Of a DNA stretch of 35,200 bases, positions 19,560-28,193 are shown in pieces (position 1 is the first letter of the stretch; each line of letters opens with the position of its first letter). Under the pieces are notes generated by a model. The model had not been told where the DNA came from and searched no databases. It saw only the letters and a list, made by a program, of their open reading frames with translations. A program made the translations under genes and the position numbers. Origin of the DNA: Actinomycetota bacterium (lineage in GTDB: Bacteria; Actinomycetota; UBA4738; HRBIN12); NCBI GenBank assembly GCA_016201135.1, contig JACQDK010000111.1, positions 1 to 35,200 of the forward strand, written 5' to 3'.

Positions 19560-20333
19560 TCATCTCCGGGGTTCCCAGGAGAACAACCTCGAGGCCAGCA
19601 CGAGCCCGCCGAGGCCCCACGCGGCCACGACCGCCACGTCACTCCAGGCGAACGGCGTCCCCAGGAACGCCGCCTGCATCGCCTGCACGAAGTGCCGTAC
19701 CGGGAAGACCTTGCCCAGCAGGTCGACCCAGGCGGCCGGGTGCCTCCCGAGGGGGATGAACACGTCCGACAGGAAGAGCAGGGGCATGATCGAGAAGTTC
19801 ACTATCGCGGGCGCGGCGTCGGCGTTGGGCACGATCGAGGTGACGGCCAGAGCGATCGCGGCGAAGCTGCCCGCGCCGACCAGCAGCGTGACCACGAACC
19901 GCGCGAGCGTCGCGCCCGCTGGGATAGTTGCGCCGTAGGCGATGTGCCCGAACGCCGCGGTCAGCGCGACCAGCACGATGCCCACGAGTGTCGCGTGGAG
20001 CACGCGTCCCGCCAGGTACGTGCGGCTCGGCAGCGGCGTGCCGCGGATCCGCTTCAGGATGCCGGCGTCGCGCTGGAACGTGACGCTCATCGCGATGTTG
20101 GTGTAGCAGGCCGTGATCACCGAGAAGGCGGCCATCGAGGCCACGTAGAACGTCGACTGCGGGACCGTCATCGTGGTGCCCGGGATGGCCGCCCTCCCGT
20201 TGCCCAGGAGCGTAGTGAAGATCACCAGGAACATCAGCGGGAACGCGAACGTGAATCCCGCGCTCGCGGGGTTCCGCCAGAAGGCCGTGTTCGTGTACCA
20301 GACCTGCCGGACGGTGAGCCGAAGCTCGCTCAC
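19560..20333 (-). CDS. ABC-2 type exporter, membrane subunit
   Basis: 257 residues from a GTG overlapping the ATPase stop (GTGA). The N-terminal cytoplasmic segment RLTVRQVWYTNTAFWRNP leads into six predicted membrane helices. FQRDAGILKRIRGTPLPSRTYL after the second helix is the conserved ABC-2 coupling region. PLLFLSDVFIPLGRHPAAW and VFPVRHFVQAMQ are typical of the DrrB/NodJ-like group. With the ATPase it would export a drug, lipid or polysaccharide; the substrate is not evident. Confidence 0.92.
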   Translation of the reverse strand: MSELRLTVRQVWYTNTAFWRNPASAGFTFAFPLMFLVIFTTLLGNGRAAIPGTTMTVPQSTFYVASMAAFSVITACYTNIAMSVTFQRDAGILKRIRGTPLPSRTYLAGRVLHATLVGIVLVALTAAFGHIAYGATIPAGATLARFVVTLLVGAGSFAAIALAVTSIVPNADAAPAIVNFSIMPLLFLSDVFIPLGRHPAAWVDLLGKVFPVRHFVQAMQAAFLGTPFAWSDVAVVAAWGLGGLVLASRLFSWEPRR

Positions 20334-21238
20334 TCCGCACCCACCTGCGCCCCGGTGAGGTCCAGGTAGACGTCCTCCAGGGTCGGAAGGAGCACTTCGA
20401 GCCCGTCCAGACCGATCCCCGTCTCGAGGGCCCAGCCCGTCAGCTCGTGCAGGGGCCCTGTGGGGTCGTCGGCTCGCACCTCCCACCTGCCGTCCTCCAG
20501 GCGCGTCGCTGCGAGCGCTTCGGGCGGGGCGGCCTCGTCGGGCATGCGGAAGTGGATGCGCGCCTGCATCTGCTCGCGGCCCGCGAGGGTGCCGGGCGGG
20601 CCCTCGGCAACGATCTCGCCGCGGGCGATGACGGCGACGCGGTCCGCCAGGTACTGGGCCTCGTCCATGAAGTGGGTGGTGAGGAAGACCGTCTTCCCCA
20701 GGGCAGCCAGGTCCTTCACGATCTGCCACGCGTTCCGCCGCGCCGAGGGGTCGAAGCCCGTGGTCGGCTCGTCGAGGAAGAGCATCTCGGGGTCGCCGGC
20801 CAGGGCTATCGCCACGTCCAGGCGGCGCTGCTGTCCCCCCGAGAGCCTCCGGACGCGAGCGTTGCGCTTCTCGGCGAGCCCCACCAGATCGATCACCTCG
20901 TCGGCGTCGCGAGGACGGTCGTAGTAGCCCGCGTACATCTGCACCGTCTCCAGGACCGTGAGGAAGGGATCGACGCCGGTCGACTGCAGGACTATGCCGA
21001 CGCGTCGCCTCAGCTCGCGCTCGCCAGCCGCGGGGTCGAACCCGAGCACCCGCACGTCGCCGGCGGTCCTGCTCCTGTAGCCCTCCAGGATCTCGGCGGT
21101 CGTCGTCTTGCCCGCGCCGTTGGGCCCGAGCATCGCGAAGACCTCGCCGCGATCGACGTGCAGGTCGATCCCCTTCAGGGCCTCGAGGTCTCCGTAGGAG
21201 CGGCGCAGCCCCCGGACCTCGATCACCCGCTCGTCCAT
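20330..21238 (-). CDS. ABC-2 type exporter, ATP-binding subunit
   Basis: 302 residues, DrrA/CcmA-like. Walker A MLGPNGAGKTTT, Q-loop IVLQSTGVDP, signature RLSGGQQRRLDVA, Walker B LFLDEPTTGFDP and switch His in TTHFMDEA are all present. The C-terminal 80 residues form the extra domain common in drug exporters, ending PTLEDVYLDLTG. A possible -10 box TAGCCT (21253 to 21248) lies nine bases before the ATG and overlaps the upstream gene's stop. Coupled with the membrane subunit by GTGA overlap. Confidence 0.95.
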   Translation of the reverse strand: MDERVIEVRGLRRSYGDLEALKGIDLHVDRGEVFAMLGPNGAGKTTTAEILEGYRSRTAGDVRVLGFDPAAGERELRRRVGIVLQSTGVDPFLTVLETVQMYAGYYDRPRDADEVIDLVGLAEKRNARVRRLSGGQQRRLDVAIALAGDPEMLFLDEPTTGFDPSARRNAWQIVKDLAALGKTVFLTTHFMDEAQYLADRVAVIARGEIVAEGPPGTLAGREQMQARIHFRMPDEAAPPEALAATRLEDGRWEVRADDPTGPLHELTGWALETGIGLDGLEVLLPTLEDVYLDLTGAQVGAE

Positions 21239-21250
21239 GCGCTAGGAAGG

Positions 21251-22210
21251 CTACCAACCGGCGCCGTAGCCGAGAGCCTTGTCGACGACGTTGCGGAGCG
21301 GCTCGCCTCGCGCGTAGCGACCGAGATTGTCCACCAGCACGTCCATCACGGCCGACTCCCAGCCCTCGAACTCGCCGCAGACGTGGGGCGAGACGATCAC
21401 GTTCGGCATCGCCCACAGCGGGCTCGTCTCGGGTAGCGGCTCCTCCTCGAACACGTCGAGCGCCGCGCCGGCGATCGCCCCCGAGGCGAGCGCCTCGACG
21501 AGCGCGGGCTCGTCGACGGTCTCCCCCCTTCCGACGTTGAGGAACCTCGCGGTCGTCTTCATGGCCGCGAAGGCCGCCGCGTCGAACCGGTGGCGGGTCG
21601 CGGCGGTCAGGGGAAGCGCGTCCACGACGAAGTCGGCGGCGGCGAGTGCATCGTGGAGTGCGCCGGGTCCTCGCACCGGCCCCAGCTCGTCGTCGTCGCG
21701 GTCACGGGACCCGACGGCGCTCACCTGCATGCCGGCCCCTCGCGCCAGCCGCGCCACCGCCCTGCCGATCGGCCCCGGCCCGACCACGAGCAGCCGCGCG
21801 CCGGCCAGGCGCTCGGTGCGCCGCCAGCCGTTCCAGCGTCGCTCGCGCTGGTCCGCGAGCGAGGTGACCACGCCCGTGGCGAACGAGAGCATCACGCCGA
21901 GCGTCCACTCGGCGATCGGCTCGTCGAAGATGCCGCGGGCGTTGGTCACGACAACATCGGAGGCCACCAGCTCGGGGAAGAGCAGGCCGTCGACGCCGGC
22001 CGACGCCGACTGGATCCATCGAAGACGCGCCGCCCTCGCGAACGCCTCCTCCAGGGGGCCCCTGGCGGCTCGGTAGAAGAACAGGACCTCGGCCTCGCCG
22101 ATCAGCTCCGCGAGCGTCTCGGGGTCGGGCGCCAAGTCGAGATCGGCGAGCGCTCGCACCCGCTCGATCCCCGGGGGCGGGTCGTCGTCCGAGGCCTCGA
22201 AGACCAGCAC
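21251..22210 (-). CDS. D-2-hydroxyacid dehydrogenase (NAD-dependent)
   Basis: About 319 residues from GTG 22210. The Rossmann fold motif is VVGPGPIGRAVARLARGAG. The catalytic triad is Arg in NVGRGETVDE, Glu in DVFEEEPLPE and His in VSPHVCGE. SAGVDGLLFPELV is the conserved N-terminal substrate loop. A CTG at 22225 in frame, overlapping the DUF2203 stop (CTGA), is preceded by GGGAGG at ideal spacing and could be the true start, adding five residues. The substrate is unknown (glyoxylate/hydroxypyruvate or another 2-oxoacid). Last gene of the HAD-DUF2203 operon. Confidence 0.9.
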   Translation of the reverse strand: MLVFEASDDDPPPGIERVRALADLDLAPDPETLAELIGEAEVLFFYRAARGPLEEAFARAARLRWIQSASAGVDGLLFPELVASDVVVTNARGIFDEPIAEWTLGVMLSFATGVVTSLADQRERRWNGWRRTERLAGARLLVVGPGPIGRAVARLARGAGMQVSAVGSRDRDDDELGPVRGPGALHDALAAADFVVDALPLTAATRHRFDAAAFAAMKTTARFLNVGRGETVDEPALVEALASGAIAGAALDVFEEEPLPETSPLWAMPNVIVSPHVCGEFEGWESAVMDVLVDNLGRYARGEPLRNVVDKALGYGAGW

Positions 22211-22221
22211 CCGAGGGCGGC

Positions 22222-22593
22222 TCAGAGCGGCTTCCTCCCGATGAAGCCCGTGTCCAGCTCGTGCCACCAGGCCACCTCGTCCTCCCCCAGGCGCCAGCAG
22301 AGCCAGACGTCCTGGCCGTCCCGCTCGCCGGGGAAGTCGACCAGTCCGGCCTCGGGATCGCGGAGCGCGACCCTGCGCTCGGCGAGCCACAGGATCTCGG
22401 TCTTCAGCTCGCGCTGGATCTCGAACCAATCGCTGCCCCCGACTCCTCCGCCGTCCGCTGCCACCCGCGCCGTGATGCGCTGGCTGGAGGCGATCAGCCG
22501 CCGCCGCGCCTCGCGGAGCCGGATGAGGCGTTCCCGCAGTTCGGGAAGGAGCGCGTTCGCCTCGTCGACCGAGTAGCGCTTCGGCTCGCTCAC
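22222..22593 (-). CDS. DUF2203 family protein
   Basis: 123 residues. The N-terminal half is a long charged helix pair (SVDEANALLPELRERLIRLR). The C-terminal half has the family's conserved FPGERDGQDVWLCWRLGE and AWWHELDTGFIGRKPL. Function is unknown; Cys and His in the LCWRLGE and WWHE motifs could bind metal, an inference only. The GTG start overlaps the HAD stop (GTGA). Confidence 0.9.
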   Translation of the reverse strand: MSEPKRYSVDEANALLPELRERLIRLREARRRLIASSQRITARVAADGGGVGGSDWFEIQRELKTEILWLAERRVALRDPEAGLVDFPGERDGQDVWLCWRLGEDEVAWWHELDTGFIGRKPL

Positions 22594-23285
22594 CCCAGGA
22601 CCTCCGGCAGCTGGCGCATGTCGGTGATCCTCGTTCCCGGGAACCCTTCGTGGCGCCCCCGCCTGTCGATCAGCACGGCGAACATCCCAAGCCGAGACGG
22701 GGGGTCGACGTCGAACTCAGGGTTGTCCCCGACGTAGGCCGCGTCCACTGCGGCAACGCCGGCACGCTCCAGAGCGAGCTCGTAGATCCTCGGGTCGGGC
22801 TTCTCGATCCCCTCGATCCCCGAGATCACGCGAACGGGGAACCGATCCCGCACCCGCAGCTCGCCGAGCAGATCTTCCAGCCATGCCTCGAAGTTCGACA
22901 CGACCCCCAGCAGCGTGCCGCCTGACTCGAGGGCGTCCAGCGCCGGCTCCACGTCACCGAAGATCCCGTAGTTCGCGCGGTCGGTGAACTCCGAGTACAG
23001 GATCTGGGCCAGTCGCTCCCCGTCCGGCACGGCGAGGGTCTCCAGCATGCGCTCGTACACCGGCATCCAGAACCCCCTCGAACGCTCGGGGCTCGTGGTC
23101 CAGAGCTCACGGTCGTCCGCCGCCTCGCTGAAGCGCTGCAGCACCACCTTCGATGCCTCGACGACCGCCGGGGGATCGACCTCGTGTCCCTCTCGGGCCG
23201 TGATCCGCGCGAAGAGCTCCGGGAACGAGGGCTCCGGGTGCACGAGGGTCTCCCCTGCGTCGAAGAACACCGCGCGGAAGCTCAT
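22590..23285 (-). CDS. HAD-superfamily hydrolase (HDHD3-like)
   Basis: 231 residues. Motif I is FFDAGETLV with nucleophile Asp9. As in the HDHD3-like subgroup, the DxD second Asp is absent. Motif II Ser lies in GVVSNFEAW, the motif III Lys in IEKPDPRIYELAL, and motif IV acidic residues in VGDNPEFDV. A helical cap lies between about 20 and 95. Probably a small-molecule phosphatase; the substrate is unknown. The ATG lies seven bases after TATCAT and it heads a three-gene unit. Confidence 0.92.
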   Translation of the reverse strand: MSFRAVFFDAGETLVHPEPSFPELFARITAREGHEVDPPAVVEASKVVLQRFSEAADDRELWTTSPERSRGFWMPVYERMLETLAVPDGERLAQILYSEFTDRANYGIFGDVEPALDALESGGTLLGVVSNFEAWLEDLLGELRVRDRFPVRVISGIEGIEKPDPRIYELALERAGVAAVDAAYVGDNPEFDVDPPSRLGMFAVLIDRRGRHEGFPGTRITDMRQLPEVLG

Positions 23286-23298
23286 CCGCCCGATGATA
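23286..23298 (-). promoter_or_regulatory. Leaderless-type promoter of the HAD gene
   Basis: TATCAT (23298 to 23293 on the minus strand), seven bases, then ATG. It lies in the 25-base gap behind coaE, so the HAD operon has its own promoter. No clear -35 hexamer. Confidence 0.45.
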
Positions 23299-23310
23299 GA
23301 CGCGCCCGGC

Positions 23311-23937
23311 TCAGGCCTCGGGGGCCCCGCGGACCTCGGGAGCTTCGGTCCTGGACCGCAGGTCCCGCCAGAGCCGCTCGACCCGGTCCCGTAGGCCCTC
23401 GAGCGCTCCGTCGTTCCCGAGCACGACGCCGGCGCCTTGCGCCGTCCGCTCCTGAGGGGCCTGCGAGGAGAGCCTGGCGCGGGCGTCCACCTCCGTCATG
23501 CCGCGGGCGACCAGGCGCGAGATCCGCGTCTCCGGGTCGGCGACGACCACGACCACGACGTCGCAGAGCTCGTCCGTGCCCATCTCGAAGAGCAGCGGCG
23601 ACTCGACCACGACCACGTTGGGCGTCCCCGCGTTGGCTGCGAGACCGTCGGCGATCATGCGCCGCACCTCCGGGTGCACGATTGCCTCCAGGTCCCGCAG
23701 GCTCGCCTCGTCCTGGAACACGATCCCCGCGAGCTTCGAACGATCCAGCTCGCCGTCACTCCCCAGCACCTCGGCGCCGAAGCGTGCGGCCACGCGGGCA
23801 AGCGCCGGGGTGCCCACCGCCACGGCCGCGCGCGCGAATGCGTCCGCGTCCAGGATCACCGCCCCGCGCTCGGAGAGCATGCTCGCGACGCTGGACTTCC
23901 CGGAGCCGATCCCCCCGGTGAGGCCGACCACGAGCAC
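23311..23937 (-). CDS. coaE: Dephospho-CoA kinase
   Basis: Last step of coenzyme A synthesis. 208 residues from a GTG 12 bases after the rpsA stop. Walker A is GLTGGIGSGKSS at 5-16. DADAFARAAV, IVHPEVRRM, VVESPLLFE and the lid segment RLVARGMTEVDARARLSSQ are all family signatures. The C-terminus ends in a short Glu/Ala/Pro tail. There is no CoaE-GrpB fusion, unlike mycobacteria. Confidence 0.96.
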   Translation of the reverse strand: MLVVGLTGGIGSGKSSVASMLSERGAVILDADAFARAAVAVGTPALARVAARFGAEVLGSDGELDRSKLAGIVFQDEASLRDLEAIVHPEVRRMIADGLAANAGTPNVVVVESPLLFEMGTDELCDVVVVVVADPETRISRLVARGMTEVDARARLSSQAPQERTAQGAGVVLGNDGALEGLRDRVERLWRDLRSRTEAPEVRGAPEA

Positions 23938-23949
23938 GGCGCGCCGGGC

Positions 23950-25398
23950 CTAGTCGGTGCGGCCCTCGCGCCGCTTCAGGTCCTCCAGGATCGACTCGAG
24001 CGAAACATCTTCCTCGGTCTCGGCGGCGGGCTCGGAGACCGGTTCCACGACGGCCCCGGCGCCTCCTTCCGGCTCGGCAGCGACCTCGGGCTCCGCGGGC
24101 GCCTCCCCGGCGGCCTGCACGGCCTCCTCGACCGTAGCGAAGTCGGGCGCCGGCTCCGCCGAGGTCTCGGCTTCGACGACGACCTCGGCTTCGACCTGGG
24201 GCTCCTCCCCTTCCGCCTCGGCGGGCGCCTCCACCTCGATCTCCCGCTCGGCCGGGGCGACGATCGCGCCGCCGCCGACCTGGCGCATCGAGAGCGAGAT
24301 CCGCCGTCTCGACACGTCGACGTCGATCACCTTCACGCGGACGGTGTCACCGACCGAGAGCACCGCCTCGGGCGACTCCACGTGCTGGTCCGAGAGCTCG
24401 GAGATGTGGACGAGCCCCTCGATCCCCTGCGCTACGCGAACGAACGACCCGAACGGCACGAGCTTGGTCACCTGGCCTTCGACGATCTCGCCGGCCTGGT
24501 ACATCCGCTCGAACTCCTTCCACGGATCCTCCTGGGTCGCCTTGAGCGAAAGGGACACGCGCTCGCGATCGAGGTCCACGTCGAGCACCTCGACCTCGAC
24601 CTCCTGGCCGACGGTCACCACCTCGCTCGGGTGGTCGACGTGCTTCCACGAGAGCTCGGACACGTGCACGAGGCCGTCCACTCCCCCGAGGTCGACGAAC
24701 GCCCCGAAGTTCACGATCGAGCTGACCGTGCCCTTTCGACGCTCGCCCTTCTGCAGCGATTGGAGGAAGGTCTTCCTGCCCTCGGACTGCGACTCCTCGA
24801 GGAAGGCGCGACGGGACAGCACCACGTTGTTGCGATTGCGGTCGAGCTCGATGATCTTGCACTCGAGCTCGGTCCCGACGAACGGGTGCAGGTCGCGGAC
24901 GCGGCGCAGGTCTACGAGCGACGCCGGCAGGAACCCACGAAGGCCGATGTCCAGGATCAGCCCGCCCTTCACGACCTCGATCACCGGGCCCTTGATCGTC
25001 TGGCCCGACGTCATGACCTCCTCGATGCGTCCCCATGCGCGCTCGTACTGGGCCCGCTTCTTGGAGAGGATCAGGCGGCCCTCCTTGTCCTCCTTCTGGA
25101 GAACGAGGGCCTCGATCTTGTCGCCGACCTTCACCACCTCGTTGGGGTCGACGTCGTGGCGGATCGACAGCTCTTTCGAGGGGATGACCCCCTCGGACTT
25201 GTAGCCGATGTCGAGGAGCACCTCGTCGCGGTCGATCTTCACGACCTCGCCGTCGACGATGTCCCCGTCCTTGAAGTCGCGGAGCGAGGCCTCCATGGCC
25301 ACGATCAGCTCTTCGGGTGTCAGGTCGCGCTCAGGCGCGGCCTTGGTGTCCTGCTCGTCTATCTGAACCAGCCCCTTCCACGTGAGCACGCCTGCCAC
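23950..25398 (-). CDS. rpsA: 30S ribosomal protein S1
   Basis: 482 residues with four S1 RNA-binding domains at about 45-112, 130-197, 214-283 and 300-369, as in other actinobacteria (E. coli has six). Domain starts are GDIVDGEVVKIDRDEV, GQTIKGPVIEVVKGG, GERRKGTVSSIVNFGAFVDL and GEIVEGQVTKLVPFGSFV. The last 110 residues are an acidic Ala/Glu/Val tail ending ESILEDLKRREGRTD. GTG 25398 is the annotated start; GTG 25389 in frame is an alternative. Neither has a normal Shine-Dalgarno sequence, and 25398 lies within a stem-loop. Confidence 0.97.
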   Translation of the reverse strand: MAGVLTWKGLVQIDEQDTKAAPERDLTPEELIVAMEASLRDFKDGDIVDGEVVKIDRDEVLLDIGYKSEGVIPSKELSIRHDVDPNEVVKVGDKIEALVLQKEDKEGRLILSKKRAQYERAWGRIEEVMTSGQTIKGPVIEVVKGGLILDIGLRGFLPASLVDLRRVRDLHPFVGTELECKIIELDRNRNNVVLSRRAFLEESQSEGRKTFLQSLQKGERRKGTVSSIVNFGAFVDLGGVDGLVHVSELSWKHVDHPSEVVTVGQEVEVEVLDVDLDRERVSLSLKATQEDPWKEFERMYQAGEIVEGQVTKLVPFGSFVRVAQGIEGLVHISELSDQHVESPEAVLSVGDTVRVKVIDVDVSRRRISLSMRQVGGGAIVAPAEREIEVEAPAEAEGEEPQVEAEVVVEAETSAEPAPDFATVEEAVQAAGEAPAEPEVAAEPEGGAGAVVEPVSEPAAETEEDVSLESILEDLKRREGRTD

Positions 25399-25409
25399 CC
25401 GGCGGGTGG
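25395..25409 (-). promoter_or_regulatory. Stem-loop covering the rpsA start codon
   Basis: On the minus strand CCACCC, loop GCC, GGGTGG. The GTG at 25398 lies in the 3' arm. This could hide the start and serve in feedback by S1, as structured leaders do for rpsA in E. coli, or it could favour the free GTG at 25389. Confidence 0.4.
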
Positions 25410-25449
25410 GATTTGCCGGGCGGCGCGCTGGCGTCCTCGCGGCTCAGGG

Positions 25450-25479
25450 ATGGTAGTTGCGCTTGGGAACGGCCGTCAA
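25450..25479 (-). promoter_or_regulatory. rpsA promoter
   Basis: On the minus strand TTGACG (25479 to 25474), 18 bases, TACCAT (25455 to 25450). Transcription would start near 25443 and leave a leader of about 45 bases. It lies in the 94-base gap after polA. Confidence 0.6.
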
Positions 25480-25492
25480 ACGAACCCGCAGG

Positions 25493-28138
25493 TCAGTGGC
25501 CCTCGGGAGCGGCCTCTGCCCAGTTGGGACCCCAGCCGATGTCCGCCCGCAGGTCCACCTCGAGCTCGGCCGCGTTCTCCATCCGGTCCTTCACCAGCGC
25601 CGAGGCCTCCTCGACGTGCTCCTTGGCCACCTCGAAGACCAGCTCGTCGTGCACGGTGAGCAGCATGTGGCAGTCGAGGTCGGGGCGGGCCAGCAGGGCC
25701 TCGTCCACCCGGATCATCGCGACCTTGAAGACGTCGCTCGCGCTTCCCTGGATCGGGGCGTTCAGCGCCTGGCGCCGGCCGAGGTCGCGAACCCGCGGGT
25801 TCGATGCCTGAAGCTCCGGGATGTAGCGGCGGCGACCGAGCATCGTCTCCGTGAAGCCCTCGGCTGCGGCGCGCGCCACCTGCTTGTCGAGAAACTCGCG
25901 GATCGTGGGGAAGGCCGCGAAGTACGCGTCCATGATCTCCTGGGCCTCGTCGGGCGCGATGTCCAGGCGGGACGCGAGGCCCCACGCGTTCATCCCGTAT
26001 GCGAGCCCGTAGTTCACCATCTTCGCGCGACCGCGGAGCGCGGGGTCCACCTTGTCCTCCGGCAGGCCGAACACGCGGGCGGCGGTGGCCGTGTGGATGT
26101 CGTGCCCGCTCTCGAACGCCTGCCGGAGCCCCGCGTCGCCGGACAGATGCGCGAGCACGCGGAGCTCGATCTGGGAGTAGTCGGCCGCCATCAGCACCTG
26201 CCCAGGATCGCCCGGGATGAACGCCCGGCGGATCTGGCGCCCGAGCTCGGAGCGGACCGGGATGTTCTGGAGGTTCGGATCGGACGACGAGAGCCGTCCC
26301 GTGGCGGCGCCCGTCTGGTTGAACGAGGTGTGCACGCGGCCGTCGCGCGGGTCCACGTCGCGCGGGAGCGCCTCCAGGTACGTCGAGTTCAGCTTGTCGA
26401 GCTCCCTCCACTGCAGGAGCGCGTCCACCACCGGGTGCTGGTCGCGCAGCTTCTCGAGGACGCTCGCGTCAGTGGAGAGCTGCCCCTTCGGCGTGCGCTT
26501 TCCCGGTGACAGCCCGAGCTTGTCGTACAGGATCACCCTCAGCTGCGGCGGCGAGCTCAGGTTGAAGTCCTCGCCAGCGAGGCGGAAGACCTCGGCGCGG
26601 AGCGTCGCCATCTTGTCGCGCACCGACTCGCCCATCTCCTGCAGGTACCCGACGTCGAGGTTCACGCCGCGGGCCTCCATCCGCGCGAGCACCGCCGAGA
26701 GCGGGAGCTCGACGTCCTCGAGCAATCCCCGAAGTCCCTGGCCGTCGACGAGCGCCTCCATGACCGGGGTGAGGAGCGCCACCCCGGCGGCCTCGGCGGC
26801 GACCGCCCTCCATGGATCGTCGCTGAAGAGCTGTCCCTCGACCTCGGCCTGGACCGAGCCGAGGACATCGGTCCCCAGGTACCGCTCGCACAGCTCGCCC
26901 AGCGCGTGGTCCGCGGAGGCCGGATCCAGCAGGTACGCGGCCAGGAACGTGTCGAACGCCACGCCCGCCACCGGCACGCCAGCGGCGTCGGCGGCCGCCT
27001 CGAACCGCTTCGCGTCGTGCGTCCACTTCCGCCGGGAGGGGTCCGCGAGGTACTCGGACACCGGTTCGAGCGAGTCGAGCTTCGCGTACGAGGCCTCCGC
27101 GCCTCCGGCCGAGACCGCGATGCCGCGCACGTCCGACAGGTCGGCGTCGAGCCGGAGCGCGAGGGTAGCGTCGCCCGCGAGCAGCGTCCGGAGCTCCTGC
27201 ACCCCGACCTGTACGAGGTCGAGCTCGGTCACCTCGATCGCGCGCCTGGCGGTTCCCCTCGCCTCCAGGAGCCTATCCAGCAGCGAGCGGAACTCGAGCG
27301 AGGTGAACAGGCGCCGCACGGCATCCAGGTCCCACTCGCCCATCCCGCAGTCCTCGGGCTCGACCCCCAGGTCGAGGGTGGTCTCGATCCGGGCGAGGTC
27401 CTTGTTGAGCGCGAGCTGACCGGCGGCCTCGGCGATCGAGCCTGCGAGCTTCCCCTTCAGCTCCCCCGCGTGAGCGAGGACCTCCTCGATCGTTCCCCAC
27501 TCCTGCACGAGCTTCGCGGCAGTCTTCTCCCCCACGCCCGGCACACCCGGGATGTTGTCGGAGGGGTCGCCCTTGAGCGCCACGTAATCCAGGTACCGCT
27601 CGGGAGGGATCCCGTACCGCTCCAGTACCCCGGCCTCGTCGAACAGGGCAATGTCGGAGATCCCCTTCCGGTTGAACATCACTCTGATCCCCGGACGCAC
27701 GAGCTGGAAGAAGTCGCGGTCGGCCGTCACGATCACGACGTCGATCCCCCGTTCGGCCGCGCGCAGGGCCAGCGTGCCGATCGCGTCGTCGGCCTCGTGT
27801 CCTTCCTGATGGATCATGGGGATCCGCAGTACCTGGAGGACCTCTTCGATCAGCCCGAGCTGGGGGCGGAACTCGGACGGGGTCTCCGGACGGCCCGCCT
27901 TGTAGTCGGCGTACTTCTCGAGCCGCACGGTCGGCGCGCCCTTGTCGAACGCCACTGCGATCAGATCGGGCTTCTCTTCGGCGAGCAGCTTGATGAGCAT
28001 CGACGTGAACCCGTACACGGCGTTGGTCACCTGGCCGGTTGAGGTAGTGAGCGTCGTGGGCAGCGCGAAGAAAGCGCGGTACGCGAGGGAGTGTCCGTCG
28101 AGTAGGAAGAGCCGCTTGGGGGGAGCTCCTTCGGTCAC
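25493..28138 (-). CDS. polA: DNA polymerase I
   Basis: 881 residues from GTG 28138. The 5'-3' exonuclease is N-terminal (LFLLDGHSLAYRAFFALP, TADRDFFQL, DNIPGVPGVGEKTAAKL). The middle domain has the 3'-5' exonuclease fold but seems to lack its metal ligands: LDADLSD stands where DxE is expected and no Yx3D motif is seen, so proofreading is probably absent, as in mycobacterial Pol I. The polymerase has motif A AADYSQIELRVLAHLSGD, the O-helix region RAKMVNYGLAYGMNAWG and motif C LTVHDELVFEV. Followed by rpsA and coaE, the usual actinobacterial order. Confidence 0.97.
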   Translation of the reverse strand: MTEGAPPKRLFLLDGHSLAYRAFFALPTTLTTSTGQVTNAVYGFTSMLIKLLAEEKPDLIAVAFDKGAPTVRLEKYADYKAGRPETPSEFRPQLGLIEEVLQVLRIPMIHQEGHEADDAIGTLALRAAERGIDVVIVTADRDFFQLVRPGIRVMFNRKGISDIALFDEAGVLERYGIPPERYLDYVALKGDPSDNIPGVPGVGEKTAAKLVQEWGTIEEVLAHAGELKGKLAGSIAEAAGQLALNKDLARIETTLDLGVEPEDCGMGEWDLDAVRRLFTSLEFRSLLDRLLEARGTARRAIEVTELDLVQVGVQELRTLLAGDATLALRLDADLSDVRGIAVSAGGAEASYAKLDSLEPVSEYLADPSRRKWTHDAKRFEAAADAAGVPVAGVAFDTFLAAYLLDPASADHALGELCERYLGTDVLGSVQAEVEGQLFSDDPWRAVAAEAAGVALLTPVMEALVDGQGLRGLLEDVELPLSAVLARMEARGVNLDVGYLQEMGESVRDKMATLRAEVFRLAGEDFNLSSPPQLRVILYDKLGLSPGKRTPKGQLSTDASVLEKLRDQHPVVDALLQWRELDKLNSTYLEALPRDVDPRDGRVHTSFNQTGAATGRLSSSDPNLQNIPVRSELGRQIRRAFIPGDPGQVLMAADYSQIELRVLAHLSGDAGLRQAFESGHDIHTATAARVFGLPEDKVDPALRGRAKMVNYGLAYGMNAWGLASRLDIAPDEAQEIMDAYFAAFPTIREFLDKQVARAAAEGFTETMLGRRRYIPELQASNPRVRDLGRRQALNAPIQGSASDVFKVAMIRVDEALLARPDLDCHMLLTVHDELVFEVAKEHVEEASALVKDRMENAAELEVDLRADIGWGPNWAEAAPEGH

Positions 28139-28151
28139 CCCGCCAATCCTA
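28139..28151 (-). promoter_or_regulatory. Leaderless-type promoter of polA
   Basis: TAGGAT (28151 to 28146 on the minus strand), seven bases, then GTG 28138. Same layout as uvrC. A CGTCGG lies upstream but two bases closer to the -10 box than the TGTCGG elements of uvrA and uvrB. Confidence 0.5.
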
Positions 28152-28172
28152 GCGCCCCCCCGACGATGGATC

Positions 28173-28192
28173 GGCGCGGAGCTCGGCGCGCC
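28173..28192 (-). terminator. Stem-loop after the divergent lipoprotein gene
   Basis: GGCGCG (28173-28178) pairs with CGCGCC (28187-28192), one base beyond the lipoprotein stop and upstream of the polA promoter. No T-run. Confidence 0.35.
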
Positions 28193-28193
28193 C

